This document shows, one piece after another, positions 44,308 to 53,367 of a DNA stretch of 64,000 bases. The stretch lies in contig CAWAPE010000004.1 in assembly GCA_963783855.1 (NCBI GenBank), forward strand, positions 434,001 to 498,000, read 5' to 3'. Both the position numbers and the translations under genes were made by a program. Below the pieces are notes generated by a model that made no database searches, was not told the origin of the DNA, and saw only the letters and a program-made list of their open reading frames with translations. Position 1 is the first letter of the stretch, and each line of letters begins with the position of its first letter. Source of the DNA: JAKAGZ01 sp963783855. Its GTDB lineage: Bacteria; Bacteroidota; Ignavibacteria; Ignavibacteriales; Ignavibacteriaceae.

Positions 44308-46139
44308 ATTGCACCTTTTTCAATTTTAGATTTCAAATCAGTATTTGAAGTATCTAGTTTATACGCTTTTTGCCACAGAGTTTTAGCTTCTTTTTTATTT
44401 CCCATCTTAAATTCTATATCGCCAAGGTGTTCAAGTGTAGTTGCACTTTCACCCCCGGCGTTTATCGCTTTGTTAATATATTCCTTCGCAAGATCATACT
44501 TTTTTAGCTTAAAATAAACCCAGCCCATTGTATCAAGATAGGAAGAATTTGCAGAATCGGCAGCAATTGCAATTTTAATCATCCTCAAAGCGTCATCAAG
44601 GCGAATTCCCCGTTCTGACAATGCATACGCAAAATTGTTGTTAACAAGAGCATTTGTAGAATCAATATCCAGTGCTTTTTGATAAATACTGTCACTCTTT
44701 ACATCATTGTGCATGTTATTATAAACCAGCCCGAGAGTACCAAGCAGGTCAACGTTATCAGGCAATAGTGAGACCGCCCGGCTTAAATATTTTACAGCTT
44801 TTTCATTTTCATTCAGCTGACTTAAGACTAGTCCATATCCTGCTAAAGCATTCGGGTCCCCCGGGTTCAAGTCCACGGCCTTCCCCAGGATGGGTTTTGC
44901 ATCCGTGTAATTTCCCTGCTGGCTAAGAGCAAGACCCATAATAAGATTGATGGTAAAATCCTGCGGGAAATTTACAATTGCTTCTCTCATTAATTTTTCT
45001 GCTTCGGCATATTTTTGATTGTCAAAATACATTCCGCCGAGCCTTATCCATCCGTCTGAATTCCATCTTGCAAGTTCAGTTACTTCTTTAAAATATTTTT
45101 CAGCAACTGAGTCTTTCCCCTCCGAATATGAAATTGCACCAAGGTACATTTTGATTTGCCAGTCAGTTGAGTCTTTATCAATATCTTTAAAGAATTTTTC
45201 TGTAACCGGAATAAGAGTGCTGTCCTTCAGGGATTGATTAAAATACATTATCCCAATCTGAACTTTATTATCATATTTAACATCCGGTTGATTCATAATA
45301 ACCGCAAATTGCTTTGCGGCAGAGTCCCAGTCATTCTGATCGATGTAAATTTGTGCTTTTAGCTGACGGGCTCCCGGATCTTCAGGGGTAAACTGGATAA
45401 TATCATTAACAACTTTTAAAGCATCATCGTACCTTTTTGCTTTAAGGTATACGTTGGTAAGCAGTTTTTGAATATTAATATTACTTGGATCAATTGTAAG
45501 CAATTTTTTCAAGGCATCGGCAGCCTGGTCAGTCTGGCCAAGTTTTTCATTTAAATTTGCGACCCTTATTAACACGTTCCAATCGGGCCCAAGTCTAGAG
45601 GTAAGTTTGTTATAAATTTTAATTGCCTGGAGCGGCTTTGAGTTTTCATAAATACGCGCCAGTTTATAATAGGTTTGCACCCTGTTTGAATCCGCTTTTA
45701 TAATTCCTTCAAGAACTACCGCCGCGGAATCAAACTGGCTGGCCGCAGTAAATATATCGCCTAATAAATCCTGGTATTCAAGCTCGGTACTGTCCATAGA
45801 AATTGCTTTTTTACAATTTAGAAGGGCTCGTGGATATTTATTCAAACGAAAATAACTTTTGGCAAGGGCAAAATAAACCCCGGGTTTTGGATCGAGCCTC
45901 AGCGCGTCCTGATAATCTAAGATAGCGGAAGCGTAATCACCTTTTGCATCGTTAATAGCACCATCTATAAAATGATCCATTGCATCATCAGTTGTATCTG
46001 TTGATGTGGAATCTGTACTGGTAATTGAATTATTATTAACATTTACACCGGAATTGTCTTCGGTATTAGTAATTTCTTTTTGAGATGAACATCCGATAAG
46101 CAGGATGGAAAAAATTGCGCAAATGAAAAATTTAGTCAT
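44304..46139 (-). CDS. TPR-repeat lipoprotein
   Basis: The product (~611 aa) starts at the ATG at 46139, which gives a clean lipoprotein signal (MTKFFICAIFSILLIGCSSQ); an upstream in-frame ATG at 46190 would add a non-signal extension and was not chosen. After an Asn/Ser/Thr-rich linker, at least a dozen TPR units fill the rest, for example GDYASAILDYQDALRLDP, KPLQAIKIYNKL and NYTDAKPILGKAVDLNP. It is an anchored scaffold facing the periplasm. Position next to DUF4292 and the EnvC-like gene is conserved in Bacteroidota and suggests a shared envelope job. Confidence 0.87.
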   Translation of the reverse strand: MTKFFICAIFSILLIGCSSQKEITNTEDNSGVNVNNNSITSTDSTSTDTTDDAMDHFIDGAINDAKGDYASAILDYQDALRLDPKPGVYFALAKSYFRLNKYPRALLNCKKAISMDSTELEYQDLLGDIFTAASQFDSAAVVLEGIIKADSNRVQTYYKLARIYENSKPLQAIKIYNKLTSRLGPDWNVLIRVANLNEKLGQTDQAADALKKLLTIDPSNINIQKLLTNVYLKAKRYDDALKVVNDIIQFTPEDPGARQLKAQIYIDQNDWDSAAKQFAVIMNQPDVKYDNKVQIGIMYFNQSLKDSTLIPVTEKFFKDIDKDSTDWQIKMYLGAISYSEGKDSVAEKYFKEVTELARWNSDGWIRLGGMYFDNQKYAEAEKLMREAIVNFPQDFTINLIMGLALSQQGNYTDAKPILGKAVDLNPGDPNALAGYGLVLSQLNENEKAVKYLSRAVSLLPDNVDLLGTLGLVYNNMHNDVKSDSIYQKALDIDSTNALVNNNFAYALSERGIRLDDALRMIKIAIAADSANSSYLDTMGWVYFKLKKYDLAKEYINKAINAGGESATTLEHLGDIEFKMGNKKEAKTLWQKAYKLDTSNTDLKSKIEKGAI

Positions 46140-46332
46140 AAAATCTCTGTTGGTTTTAGCAAATATATAACTTACAGCCGATAACAACAATTATATTAGA
46201 ATTGACCGGCCCCGGATTAGATAACATTAAACAGTTATAGCCTGTTTATGTTTCTAAAACCAATACAAATAATGCACAATGTTTGTAAAATACTGTAGTA
46301 AAACATATTTTTGGGTAAAATTTTAGCGACTG

Positions 46333-47247
46333 ATGGAAAAATTTGACCTTGGCCTTGCTTACGTTTGGGAATATGATGTAGATTTCATTAATCTGGCCGA
46401 AAGAACTCTCCAGAATTCAGGAATTTCTACATACCAAATATCAAATCACAATATTTTTGATGTAACTCAAAAAATTAAAAATAAAGAACTGGCTTTCAAC
46501 TTCTACCTGGACAGGGCTGCAGACGTTGACGAAGATTTTGAAGAACTCGGTAAAATTATTTCAAGAAGAAAAACAAAAATTTTTAATCCCTATAAAAAAA
46601 CAGAACACGCTATCGATAAAGCCAATATGCACCTTGAATTCATTTCCGGCGGCCTTCATGTTCCTTATTCCATAATAATCCCTCCCCATAGCGAAACAGA
46701 AGAAATTTATATTTCACTTGATAACCTTTCAGTTTTAGGCAGGCCATTTATAATTAAACCCTGCAATACAACCGGCGGGGGAATTGGCGTTGTTACAGGC
46801 GCGGAAACTCTGCGGGAAATAATTGATGAAAGGATTACAAATCTTGATGATAAATACATTCTGCAGCAAAAGATTTATCCGGACTACCTGGAAGGTAAAA
46901 GAGGATGGTTCAGATGTTTCTGGGCTTTTGGTAAAGCTATACCCGCCTGGTGGGATGACCAGACACATATTTACAGAGAGCTAAATGAAAATGAGATTGA
47001 AAAATTTAATCTGAAAAAATTGTTTACTGTTACAAAAAAAATTGCAAAAATTACTGAACTTGATTTTTTTTCTACCGAAATTGTGCTGACGCCCGATAAA
47101 AATTTCGTAGTCGTTGACTATGTAAACGATCAGTGTGATATGAGATTTAAATCCTTCCACGTTGATGGCGTTCCTGATTCAATTGTAAAAGAGATAATAG
47201 ATAGTATGAAAAGGATTATCATCCGGGAAAAGAAGAAGCTTAATTAA
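46333..47247 (+). CDS. ATP-grasp family protein
   Basis: The 304-residue cytoplasmic product shows the ATP-grasp order. A preceding N-terminal Rossmann-like region is followed by the strand PFIIKPCNTTGGGIGVVTG (glycine-rich phosphate loop, about residues 137-156), then YILQQKIYPDYLEGKRGWFRCF, and FVVVDYVNDQCDM with the Mg-binding Asp/Asn pair near residue 258. Such enzymes form peptide-like bonds by acyl-phosphate chemistry, but the substrate is unknown. It is followed three bases later by a small membrane-anchored protein gene. I do not recognise a named family. Confidence 0.75.
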   Translation: MEKFDLGLAYVWEYDVDFINLAERTLQNSGISTYQISNHNIFDVTQKIKNKELAFNFYLDRAADVDEDFEELGKIISRRKTKIFNPYKKTEHAIDKANMHLEFISGGLHVPYSIIIPPHSETEEIYISLDNLSVLGRPFIIKPCNTTGGGIGVVTGAETLREIIDERITNLDDKYILQQKIYPDYLEGKRGWFRCFWAFGKAIPAWWDDQTHIYRELNENEIEKFNLKKLFTVTKKIAKITELDFFSTEIVLTPDKNFVVVDYVNDQCDMRFKSFHVDGVPDSIVKEIIDSMKRIIIREKKKLN

Positions 47248-47250
47248 ATT

Positions 47251-47649
47251 ATGAGGAGAAAAAACATCTACCTTATATCATTTTTAATCTTGGCAATTAT
47301 TACACTGCTATTCTACATGTATGTATTTAATATATACGAAGTAAATGGTTCTGTTTCACCTTCAGAATTATTTGCCGATGGCAAATCGACCGTGAAAATT
47401 GAAGCCGTACCTTTAAACTCATTTGGTAAGCGCGCACCATTCAGGAATGTATCTGCTGAATTTGAAATCACAGAAGGCAAAAATCTTGTAACTATAATAA
47501 GTATTGACAAAAGCAAAGGAACAATGACTCTGGAATCAAAATTTGAACCAGGTAAAGTTGCAGTAATGATAAAACCTGAAAAATCTCTCCTGCCAACGCT
47601 CGTAGAGATACCGGTTAATCCGAACTTTGCCGATGCAAATAAATTTTAA
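47251..47649 (+). CDS. Small membrane-anchored protein with one Ig-like domain
   Basis: The 132-residue product has one N-terminal membrane helix (about residues 7-27) and a beta-sandwich region resembling a bacterial Ig-like (Big) domain: VNGSVSPSELFADGKSTVKIEAVPL, cut across two strands, then FEITEGKNLVTIIS and VAVMIKPEKS. It is probably inner-membrane anchored with the domain outside. It follows the ATP-grasp gene by three bases and so is co-transcribed. The function is unknown. Confidence 0.7.
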   Translation: MRRKNIYLISFLILAIITLLFYMYVFNIYEVNGSVSPSELFADGKSTVKIEAVPLNSFGKRAPFRNVSAEFEITEGKNLVTIISIDKSKGTMTLESKFEPGKVAVMIKPEKSLLPTLVEIPVNPNFADANKF

Positions 47650-47729
47650 TTAAACTAAGAAATTTAGTTTTAAATTGTTATTTTTTAATAGTTGATCACA
47701 CACTTTCTTTAAAACATCGCCGGGGTATT

Positions 47730-48503
47730 ATGAAAAAATTAGCATTTGTTATAACTCTAATGTTTGCTGCCCTCCCCGTTTTTGCACAGGGGTCAGCTGG
47801 AAGAGATGCAAAATTTGAATACCGTTCATTGGTTGATATGCCTACCGCAGGAATTCTTGAAAAAGGATTTGTAGGACAGACGACTGATGTTCTTCCCTAC
47901 GGTGTAGTTATTGCAAAACTCGAAGTAGGTGTTTTTACAAATGTAAGTTTTGGAATTTCATACGGAGGTGCCAACATTATTGGATCCGGAAAAATTGATT
48001 GGTATAAACTCCCCGGTGTAAATTTCAGAATTAGATTATTAAATGAATCAGATGCATTTCCGGCAATCACTATAGGCTTTGATTCACAGGGGAAAGGTCA
48101 GTATGTGGATTCGTCCAGCCGCTACCAGATAAAATCTCCCGGATTTTTTGCAGCCACCAGCAAAAATTTTGCGCTGCTGGGTTATATGAGTCTGCACGGT
48201 ACAATTAATTATTCTCTTGAAGCAAATGACGGCGATGATTTTGTAAATATGATGGTTGGAATTGAAAAAACTGTTGGACCAAGCGTATCAATTATATGTG
48301 AATATAATTTTGCCTGGAATGATAATAAGCAATACGGTAATTTCGGAAACGGAAATGGATATCTCAACGCCGGAATAAGGTGGGCCATTGGAACCGGCTT
48401 TACACTCGGTGTTGATTTGAGAGATCTTTTAAACAACAAAAGATTAAATCCAAGCAGCGCAGACAGGGCTATAAGACTGGAATATATAAAGAGCATATTC
48501 TAG
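47730..48503 (+). CDS. Probable outer-membrane beta-barrel protein
   Basis: The 257-residue product has a signal peptide (cut after VFAQG) and alternating strand patterns such as TNVSFGISYGGANIIG, FAAITIGFDSQ-type segments and IICEYNFAWNDN, ending in KSIF. The pattern, with Phe at the C-terminus, fits a small outer-membrane barrel; some resemblance to YjbH-type proteins is possible but not firm. It starts 80 bp after the preceding gene. The 218 bp after it (48504-48721) contain only weak hairpins (one at 48538-48554) and the leader of the next gene. Confidence 0.68.
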   Translation: MKKLAFVITLMFAALPVFAQGSAGRDAKFEYRSLVDMPTAGILEKGFVGQTTDVLPYGVVIAKLEVGVFTNVSFGISYGGANIIGSGKIDWYKLPGVNFRIRLLNESDAFPAITIGFDSQGKGQYVDSSSRYQIKSPGFFAATSKNFALLGYMSLHGTINYSLEANDGDDFVNMMVGIEKTVGPSVSIICEYNFAWNDNKQYGNFGNGNGYLNAGIRWAIGTGFTLGVDLRDLLNNKRLNPSSADRAIRLEYIKSIF

Positions 48504-48721
48504 TAATCAGAATCAAAAATTTTACACCTTCCTGTTTATCCTGTTTTGCAGGATTTCTGGACATATTTATCCCTCTTTTTGTGTTCAAATAACTATACAG
48601 GTCAGTTCTTTTTACTGTACAGGCGGCTTTCAGAAACCGCTATTTGGTGATTTTTTTCGACCTTTTATCAGGCGTGATTTTTGACAATATTGAGACAGTT
48701 AGAAATGTTGGAGAAATTATC

Positions 48722-49621
48722 ATGAAAACATTAAAATTATTCTTACCGGGTATTTTTATCATACTCGCAATGTTTGTCATCAATGGATGCTATACGCAGG
48801 TTGCTTTGGAGAGCAGACACCCTGATGACAGAAATTATACGTATGATGACAATAATTATGAATACCAGGATGATTCAACGTACGCTGATAATAATGACTA
48901 TTATTACGATGAAAACAATCAAGATGATTACTACTACAATTTAAGTTTTGGTTCTCCTTACAACATACGTTATTGGGGATGGAACAGACCCGGATTTTCA
49001 TTTGGATACACATACGGGAATTATTATAACTCTTATTGTATCGATCCTTTCTTTTATTCCACTTGGTGCAGCCCATATAGTTTTTCCTATTACGATTATT
49101 ACTATCCTTACAGGTATAATAATTATTGGGGTTACGGTGGCTATTATGATTATTACAACTATCACAACCCATATTATACTTATTCAAACACGGGATATAA
49201 ATACAGATCTTCCAGCGGCTATAAATTAAGAAACAACAGTGGACTGAGAGGAGAAATTGGAAACAGGAATAGTACAGGTACCAGAACACAGTTAAATAAA
49301 CCCGGCAATAATACCAGGTACAACTGGAATACCCGGAATCGTACTGGCAGTAGTATCAGGAATAGATCAAATACACGGGAGCAGGATAAAAATAGTATCC
49401 GATCAAGAGATTTGAACAAATCAGGCAGAAAGGATTATAACAGCAGAAGCAACCAGGGAAATACAAAGCCAAGAACGTATACAACTCCAAGAAGAAGCAG
49501 TACACCAAGATCATATTCTCCGCGGACACGTTCAAATAATCCTCCACCGAGAAGCGGAAATTCCCGTGGCAGCAGTAGCAGACAAAAAGACAACTCCTCT
49601 AAGAAAGGGAGAGGCAGATAA
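48722..49621 (+). CDS. Tyr/Asn-rich lipoprotein with basic Arg/Ser-rich tail
   Basis: The mature start is the ATG at 48722, giving a lipoprotein signal with lipobox INGC followed by YTQV; a purine-rich GGAG stands 10 bases upstream. An in-frame upstream ATG at 48644 would bury the signal and was rejected. The rest is low complexity: residues about 25-170 are dominated by Y, N, D and G, and residues about 170-299 by R, S, N, T and G, ending KKGRGR. No known domain is seen. It is followed four bases later by a second lipoprotein of similar plan and then by a barrel gene. Function unknown; a surface-adhesive or assembly role is conceivable. Confidence 0.8.
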   Translation: MKTLKLFLPGIFIILAMFVINGCYTQVALESRHPDDRNYTYDDNNYEYQDDSTYADNNDYYYDENNQDDYYYNLSFGSPYNIRYWGWNRPGFSFGYTYGNYYNSYCIDPFFYSTWCSPYSFSYYDYYYPYRYNNYWGYGGYYDYYNYHNPYYTYSNTGYKYRSSSGYKLRNNSGLRGEIGNRNSTGTRTQLNKPGNNTRYNWNTRNRTGSSIRNRSNTREQDKNSIRSRDLNKSGRKDYNSRSNQGNTKPRTYTTPRRSSTPRSYSPRTRSNNPPPRSGNSRGSSSRQKDNSSKKGRGR

Positions 49622-49625
49622 TTCG

Positions 49626-50111
49626 ATGAAAAAATATTTATTAAATATCGCAGCAATTTTTCTGCTCACATTTTCAATCACAGGTTGTTACACAGTAATC
49701 TGGGATCCATCTCAGCCTCAAATGCCGAACAATGAAACATCCGATAACAGCACCGGCTTTTACTCAGATCCATACTTCGGCGGATATGCGTACTATTATG
49801 ACTCCCCCTGGTGGTTTGATATATCTCTTCCTACAACTAACGGAAATGATGTTAACAGGGATGAGAATACAAATATTTCATCTTTAAGAAATATCGGGAA
49901 TGGAAGAGGTTCAGCAGCCAGAACTATCTGGAATTTATTCACTAATCCGGCTTCAAGAAGTTCTCAAAGCGGAAGCGTTAACAAAGGAAGCACAGGAAAT
50001 ACAGGCACAACAACTTCCGCACAATCAGGTGACAGGTCTTCTGATTCAAAAAGTTTAAGAAATAATAATGGTTCCAGAAAAACAGACAAAGATAGAGGGA
50101 GGAGCAGATGA
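49626..50111 (+). CDS. Second small lipoprotein with basic tail
   Basis: The start is the ATG at 49626, five bases after the previous stop. It gives a signal peptide with lipobox ITGC and again the residues YT after the cysteine, as in its neighbour. The ~161-residue product has an aromatic stretch (FGGYAYYYDSPWWFD, about residues 53-67) and an S/G/N/R-rich C-terminus ending DRGRSR. The shared GCYT start and basic tail suggest it is a diverged duplicate of the gene before it. Its stop overlaps the start of the OmpP1-like barrel gene by four bases. Confidence 0.78.
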   Translation: MKKYLLNIAAIFLLTFSITGCYTVIWDPSQPQMPNNETSDNSTGFYSDPYFGGYAYYYDSPWWFDISLPTTNGNDVNRDENTNISSLRNIGNGRGSAARTIWNLFTNPASRSSQSGSVNKGSTGNTGTTTSAQSGDRSSDSKSLRNNNGSRKTDKDRGRSR

Positions 50112-51541
50112 AAAGCTTTTATTCTAATTTAGCAAAGCTTTCGGCAGCAATTATTTTACTTTTTGCAGTAAATACGAACGCACAAAATATTAGTGATGCA
50201 CTGAGACTTGGACTTCCCGGATTGGGAGTTAGCGCAAGAGCTCTGGGAATGGGGAACAGTTATATCGGACTAAGTGACGATGCATCTGCGGCATATTTTA
50301 ATCCTGCAGGATTAGGTTTATTAAAAAGGATAGAATTATCAGGTAATCTTGATTACAATAAATTTCAGAATTCGACTTCTTTTTTAGGACAAAATTCTAA
50401 TGAATCAAATACGCAAACAAGACTTGATAGAGTAAGCCTTGCAATTCCCTTTCCAACATACCAGGGCAGTCTTGTTTTCGGAGTTTCATATCATACAAGC
50501 AAAGATCTTACCGGTGCTTTAAAATTTGACGGTTTCAACAGCGGGAATACGTCTATGATTCAGAATCTGCTGGACACCAACATTCCATATGATCTTTACC
50601 TTACCGATACATTAAATCAAACACCCATAAACGGAAATTTAAACCAGAGTGGAAGTATTCTTTCTTCAGGTTCGATTAATAACCTTGCGTTTACAGGAGC
50701 GATAGAAGTTTATAAAAATTTCTTTGTGGGTTTAAACTTCGATTATATCACCGGAAGTTATACATCTAACAATGATTATTATGAAGATGATACACACAAT
50801 ATTTACCAGGGAGAAACAGCAGCCGGTGAACCACAAACAAGAGATTTTCAGACATTTTATTTGAACAGAATTCTGGATTGGGATATAAAAGGATGGGATG
50901 CAAAACTCGGAATTTTGTACCAGATGAACAATTTTGCAAGAATTGGCGCAACAGTTCAATTCCCGAAATTTCATACAATTAAAGAAAAATTTACTGTAAA
51001 CGGACGAAGCGATTTTAATACTGGAACATCATATAATTTATCAACAAGCCAATACAGCGACCAGGTTGAATATGATATTGTTACACCATTTGAACTTGGC
51101 GCCGGTTTTTCTGTAAATATTGTAGGACTAATTGTAAGCGCACAGGCAACACTAATAGATTATTCCCAGATGGAATATAAAAACCCTAAAGGTTTGAGCG
51201 ATGAATATGTTGCCGGGTTAAATAAAGATATTACAACAACTCTAGGTGCTGTTATAAACCTGAACGCCGGGGCGGAATATACAATACCGGTAGTTGGGTT
51301 AAGATTGAGAGGCGGATTTATTCTGCAGCCTTCGGCTTATAAAAACGACCCCTCTGAATATGACAGGAAATATGTAACAGCCGGAGTTGGATTTCTTGTA
51401 GGCCAAACTGTTGGTGTAGATATTGGTTTTGCACACGGCTGGTGGAAAAATTACGGCGATAATTACGGGACTAATGTTTCCCGCACTTACCAGGATATTA
51501 AAACAAACAGGGTTATTCTGGGAATGACATACAGGTTTTAA
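50108..51541 (+). CDS. OmpP1/FadL/PorV-like outer-membrane barrel protein
   Basis: The 477-residue product has a signal peptide (cut after NTNAQ) and the classic opening of the OMPP1/FadL/PorV group: GLGVSARALGMGNSYIGLSDDASAAYFNPAGLGLL (cut across the N-terminal plug, residues about 38-72). Beta-strand segments follow to the C-terminal VILGMTYRF, ending in Phe. FadL-type proteins carry hydrophobic compounds; PorV/PorQ-type ones act in the type IX secretion shuttle. The two cannot be separated by eye. Four-base overlap with the lipoprotein gene suggests a three-gene unit. Confidence 0.85.
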   Translation: MKSFYSNLAKLSAAIILLFAVNTNAQNISDALRLGLPGLGVSARALGMGNSYIGLSDDASAAYFNPAGLGLLKRIELSGNLDYNKFQNSTSFLGQNSNESNTQTRLDRVSLAIPFPTYQGSLVFGVSYHTSKDLTGALKFDGFNSGNTSMIQNLLDTNIPYDLYLTDTLNQTPINGNLNQSGSILSSGSINNLAFTGAIEVYKNFFVGLNFDYITGSYTSNNDYYEDDTHNIYQGETAAGEPQTRDFQTFYLNRILDWDIKGWDAKLGILYQMNNFARIGATVQFPKFHTIKEKFTVNGRSDFNTGTSYNLSTSQYSDQVEYDIVTPFELGAGFSVNIVGLIVSAQATLIDYSQMEYKNPKGLSDEYVAGLNKDITTTLGAVINLNAGAEYTIPVVGLRLRGGFILQPSAYKNDPSEYDRKYVTAGVGFLVGQTVGVDIGFAHGWWKNYGDNYGTNVSRTYQDIKTNRVILGMTYRF

Positions 51542-51581
51542 CTAGTACTCAATTTGACTTAAACAAACTGTGCTTAATTCT

Positions 51582-51597
51582 GCCCCGCTTGCGGGGC
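51582..51597. repeat. GC-rich intergenic hairpin
   Basis: GCCCCGC and its complement GCGGGGC stand back to back across two bases. A similar GC-rich hairpin is at 52983-52999. No T tract follows, so a terminator role for the barrel gene is weak. The next 40 bases hold an ACCTGC/GCAGGT pair. Confidence 0.55.
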
Positions 51598-51643
51598 TGC
51601 CGCCTTGAGTTTACCTGCCGGAGGCTGGACGCAGGTTATACAC

Positions 51644-52759
51644 CTATATTTCATTAAATTTGTTTATGGCCATATTAGCTAAGACTTTGATAACTTTGGA
51701 CCATTTTTTCAAAAGCTCTATTCTATCAATATTAAATTGATCAGGTATTTCGGTAAATTCAATTTGAGATTCTTTTGAATGTACAATTGAGTTTCTAAAG
51801 TTGTAGGTTTCTTTTATAAACACGTCAAAATTATTTTCTTTAATTAGTCTATTGCTAACGGCTAAGTTGCATATAAATTTTTGTGTTTTATCATTTGTTA
51901 TGTCTTTTAATAATCCTTTTAAATGATCCAGCTCTCCTTTAGTTGCGGCAAATTTTATCAGTTCTTCATCCGATATTGTTTTATTGAATCGGTAGTTTTT
52001 AATTTTATTTAGTTTATACCTATCAAAATAATATTCCAACACCCGATAAAATCCCAGGAACTGATTTTCACCACTTATCGTGCTAGCATAATTAAAAAGG
52101 ACCAATGGCTCCTTATTCTCATTAATTAACTTTTTCTTTGTTTTGTGTTTAAGTGTTTTGGCTAATTTTCGATTTAACTTAAAGAAATCATTAAAGTCAT
52201 CATATGGAAATATATGTCTAATAGACGCTGAAAGGTTTAACTTTTCAAAAATAGATGAGTTTAAATAATATAAAGCTTGATTAATGATATCTTCAGGATC
52301 TACTGAATTTAAGTTCTTTAATTTTATAGTGGCAGAGTTAGTTAAGTGTTCGTAATTATCATCTAAATCGAAATAATAATTATTAAGAAATAATATAAAA
52401 TATGGACTGACTTTGCTAATTTCAATTTCACATTTATCAATTAGGAATATAAATTTTTCATCCTCAAGCCATAAGTCATCCCAACCAAAGGCTGAATAAT
52501 CACTATAATGAAATTTTACTAAAAACTCCGCATAATTATTAAATGAAAAACCACTATGAGGGTGATGCTTGAAGTTGTTAACCTTTATAATAGAAGCGCC
52601 TTTATATAGAGCGTTAATATTTTTAGCATCTAATCGTAAAATCGCAGTACAAGAAGGAAGTGCTATTTCTACCATATTGGATTTAATCTTATAATCAAAT
52701 CCATCTTTTTCAGATATACCTAATTCAAGTACCAATTCTATAAATTTATCACTAACCAT
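51644..52759 (-). CDS. Hypothetical protein with C-terminal HEPN-like domain
   Basis: The 371-residue cytoplasmic protein is not similar to its neighbours and is markedly AT-rich. Residues about 1-150 are a beta-containing domain I cannot name. The C-terminal ~150 residues are helical and contain ENQFLGFYRVLEYYFDRY (about 231-248) and FRNSIVHS (about 321-328). The latter has the R-x4-H arrangement (Arg 322, His 327) typical of HEPN ribonuclease domains, and the FYRVLEYYF helix is common in the Apea-type HEPN group found in phage-defence and Abi-like genes. A role in RNA cleavage or defence is plausible but inferred. It stands alone, surrounded by intergenic repeats, which fits a mobile or accessory gene. 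Confidence 0.65.
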   Translation of the reverse strand: MVSDKFIELVLELGISEKDGFDYKIKSNMVEIALPSCTAILRLDAKNINALYKGASIIKVNNFKHHPHSGFSFNNYAEFLVKFHYSDYSAFGWDDLWLEDEKFIFLIDKCEIEISKVSPYFILFLNNYYFDLDDNYEHLTNSATIKLKNLNSVDPEDIINQALYYLNSSIFEKLNLSASIRHIFPYDDFNDFFKLNRKLAKTLKHKTKKKLINENKEPLVLFNYASTISGENQFLGFYRVLEYYFDRYKLNKIKNYRFNKTISDEELIKFAATKGELDHLKGLLKDITNDKTQKFICNLAVSNRLIKENNFDVFIKETYNFRNSIVHSKESQIEFTEIPDQFNIDRIELLKKWSKVIKVLANMAINKFNEI

Positions 52760-52982
52760 TTTTTATTGGTGTATAACTATTATTAATACTGCACTGTTTA
52801 ATTATTTAATTTGCATGATATTCCGGCAAAAACTGCACGTTTAACACATCATTGAGTTTTGTTTTCATATATACGGCTGTTACCTTCTGGTTCAGTAATT
52901 CCCCTTTCTGTCCCCTTGTTTCTGCAAAATCCGACTAATAGCCCAAATATGCAAGAATTTTCCAAAACAATTTATTTAAATG

Positions 52983-52999
52983 CCCCGCCGCTGGCGGGG
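52983..52999. repeat. GC-rich hairpin upstream of the rsgA repeat zone
   Basis: CCCCGCC (52983-52989) pairs with GGCGGGG (52993-52999) across a GCT loop. It resembles the hairpin at 51582-51597. The surrounding 52760-53080 holds no convincing intact gene; a possible gene remnant is reported under findings. Confidence 0.55.
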
Positions 53000-53080
53000 T
53001 AAATATTATTCATTGAGTTAACGGTCAGAAATTTGGATAACTTGCCCGAATTTAGCTTTGACCCTATCTAAGAAATAATT

Positions 53081-53272
53081 GGGCTGAAACCCCTTCCTTA
53101 CCCCATCTTTTATTCCCCGGGCTAAAGCCCGGGGCTAAATAATTAATCTCACTGATTTCTTGAAACAATTGAACTGTATATTATTTTTAATTTCTCCTGC
53201 AGGTAAAACTATTATTTGCCCCGACTTTTAAGTCGGGGATTAATTATTAAGATAGAATTTGGGCTTTAGCCC
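53081..53272. repeat. Palindrome array upstream of rsgA (180-bp period)
   Basis: Four palindromic modules are found: A at 53081 (GGGCTGAAACCC), B at 53115-53134 (CCCCGGGC / GCCCGGGG), C at 53219-53238 (CCCCGACT / AGTCGGGG) and A again at 53261-53272. The two A modules are exactly 180 bases apart. The same modules with the same spacings occur downstream of rsgA. Positions 53157-53174 match the rsgA 3' end at 17 of 18 bases. Confidence 0.85.
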
Positions 53273-53367
53273 TGCCCACGGAACCCCAGATTTCACTAAT
53301 TTTTTATAAATTATTAAGTATAATTAAATGAATTTCAGTCTTCAGGATTATTTTAAATGGAGGCAGT

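Noticed and set aside
48538..48554. Terminator hairpin after the barrel gene at 47730-48503
   Set aside because: The stem is only 6 bp (ATCCTG/CAGGAT) and no T run follows.
48780..49289. Long minus-strand open frame opposite the Tyr/Asn-rich lipoprotein gene
   Set aside because: It is a by-product of the TAT/AAT-rich codons on the other strand; its Cys/Asn/His-rich product has no plausible signal or domain.
52806..52934. Antitoxin gene for the HEPN-like protein (as in HEPN/MNT pairs)
   Set aside because: The short frame has no in-frame start covering it and no nucleotidyltransferase motif; no MNT-type gene is adjacent on either side.
53081..53272. CRISPR array
   Set aside because: The repeated elements are palindromes of three kinds with conserved spacing and conserved intervening sequence, without unique spacers; no cas gene is near.
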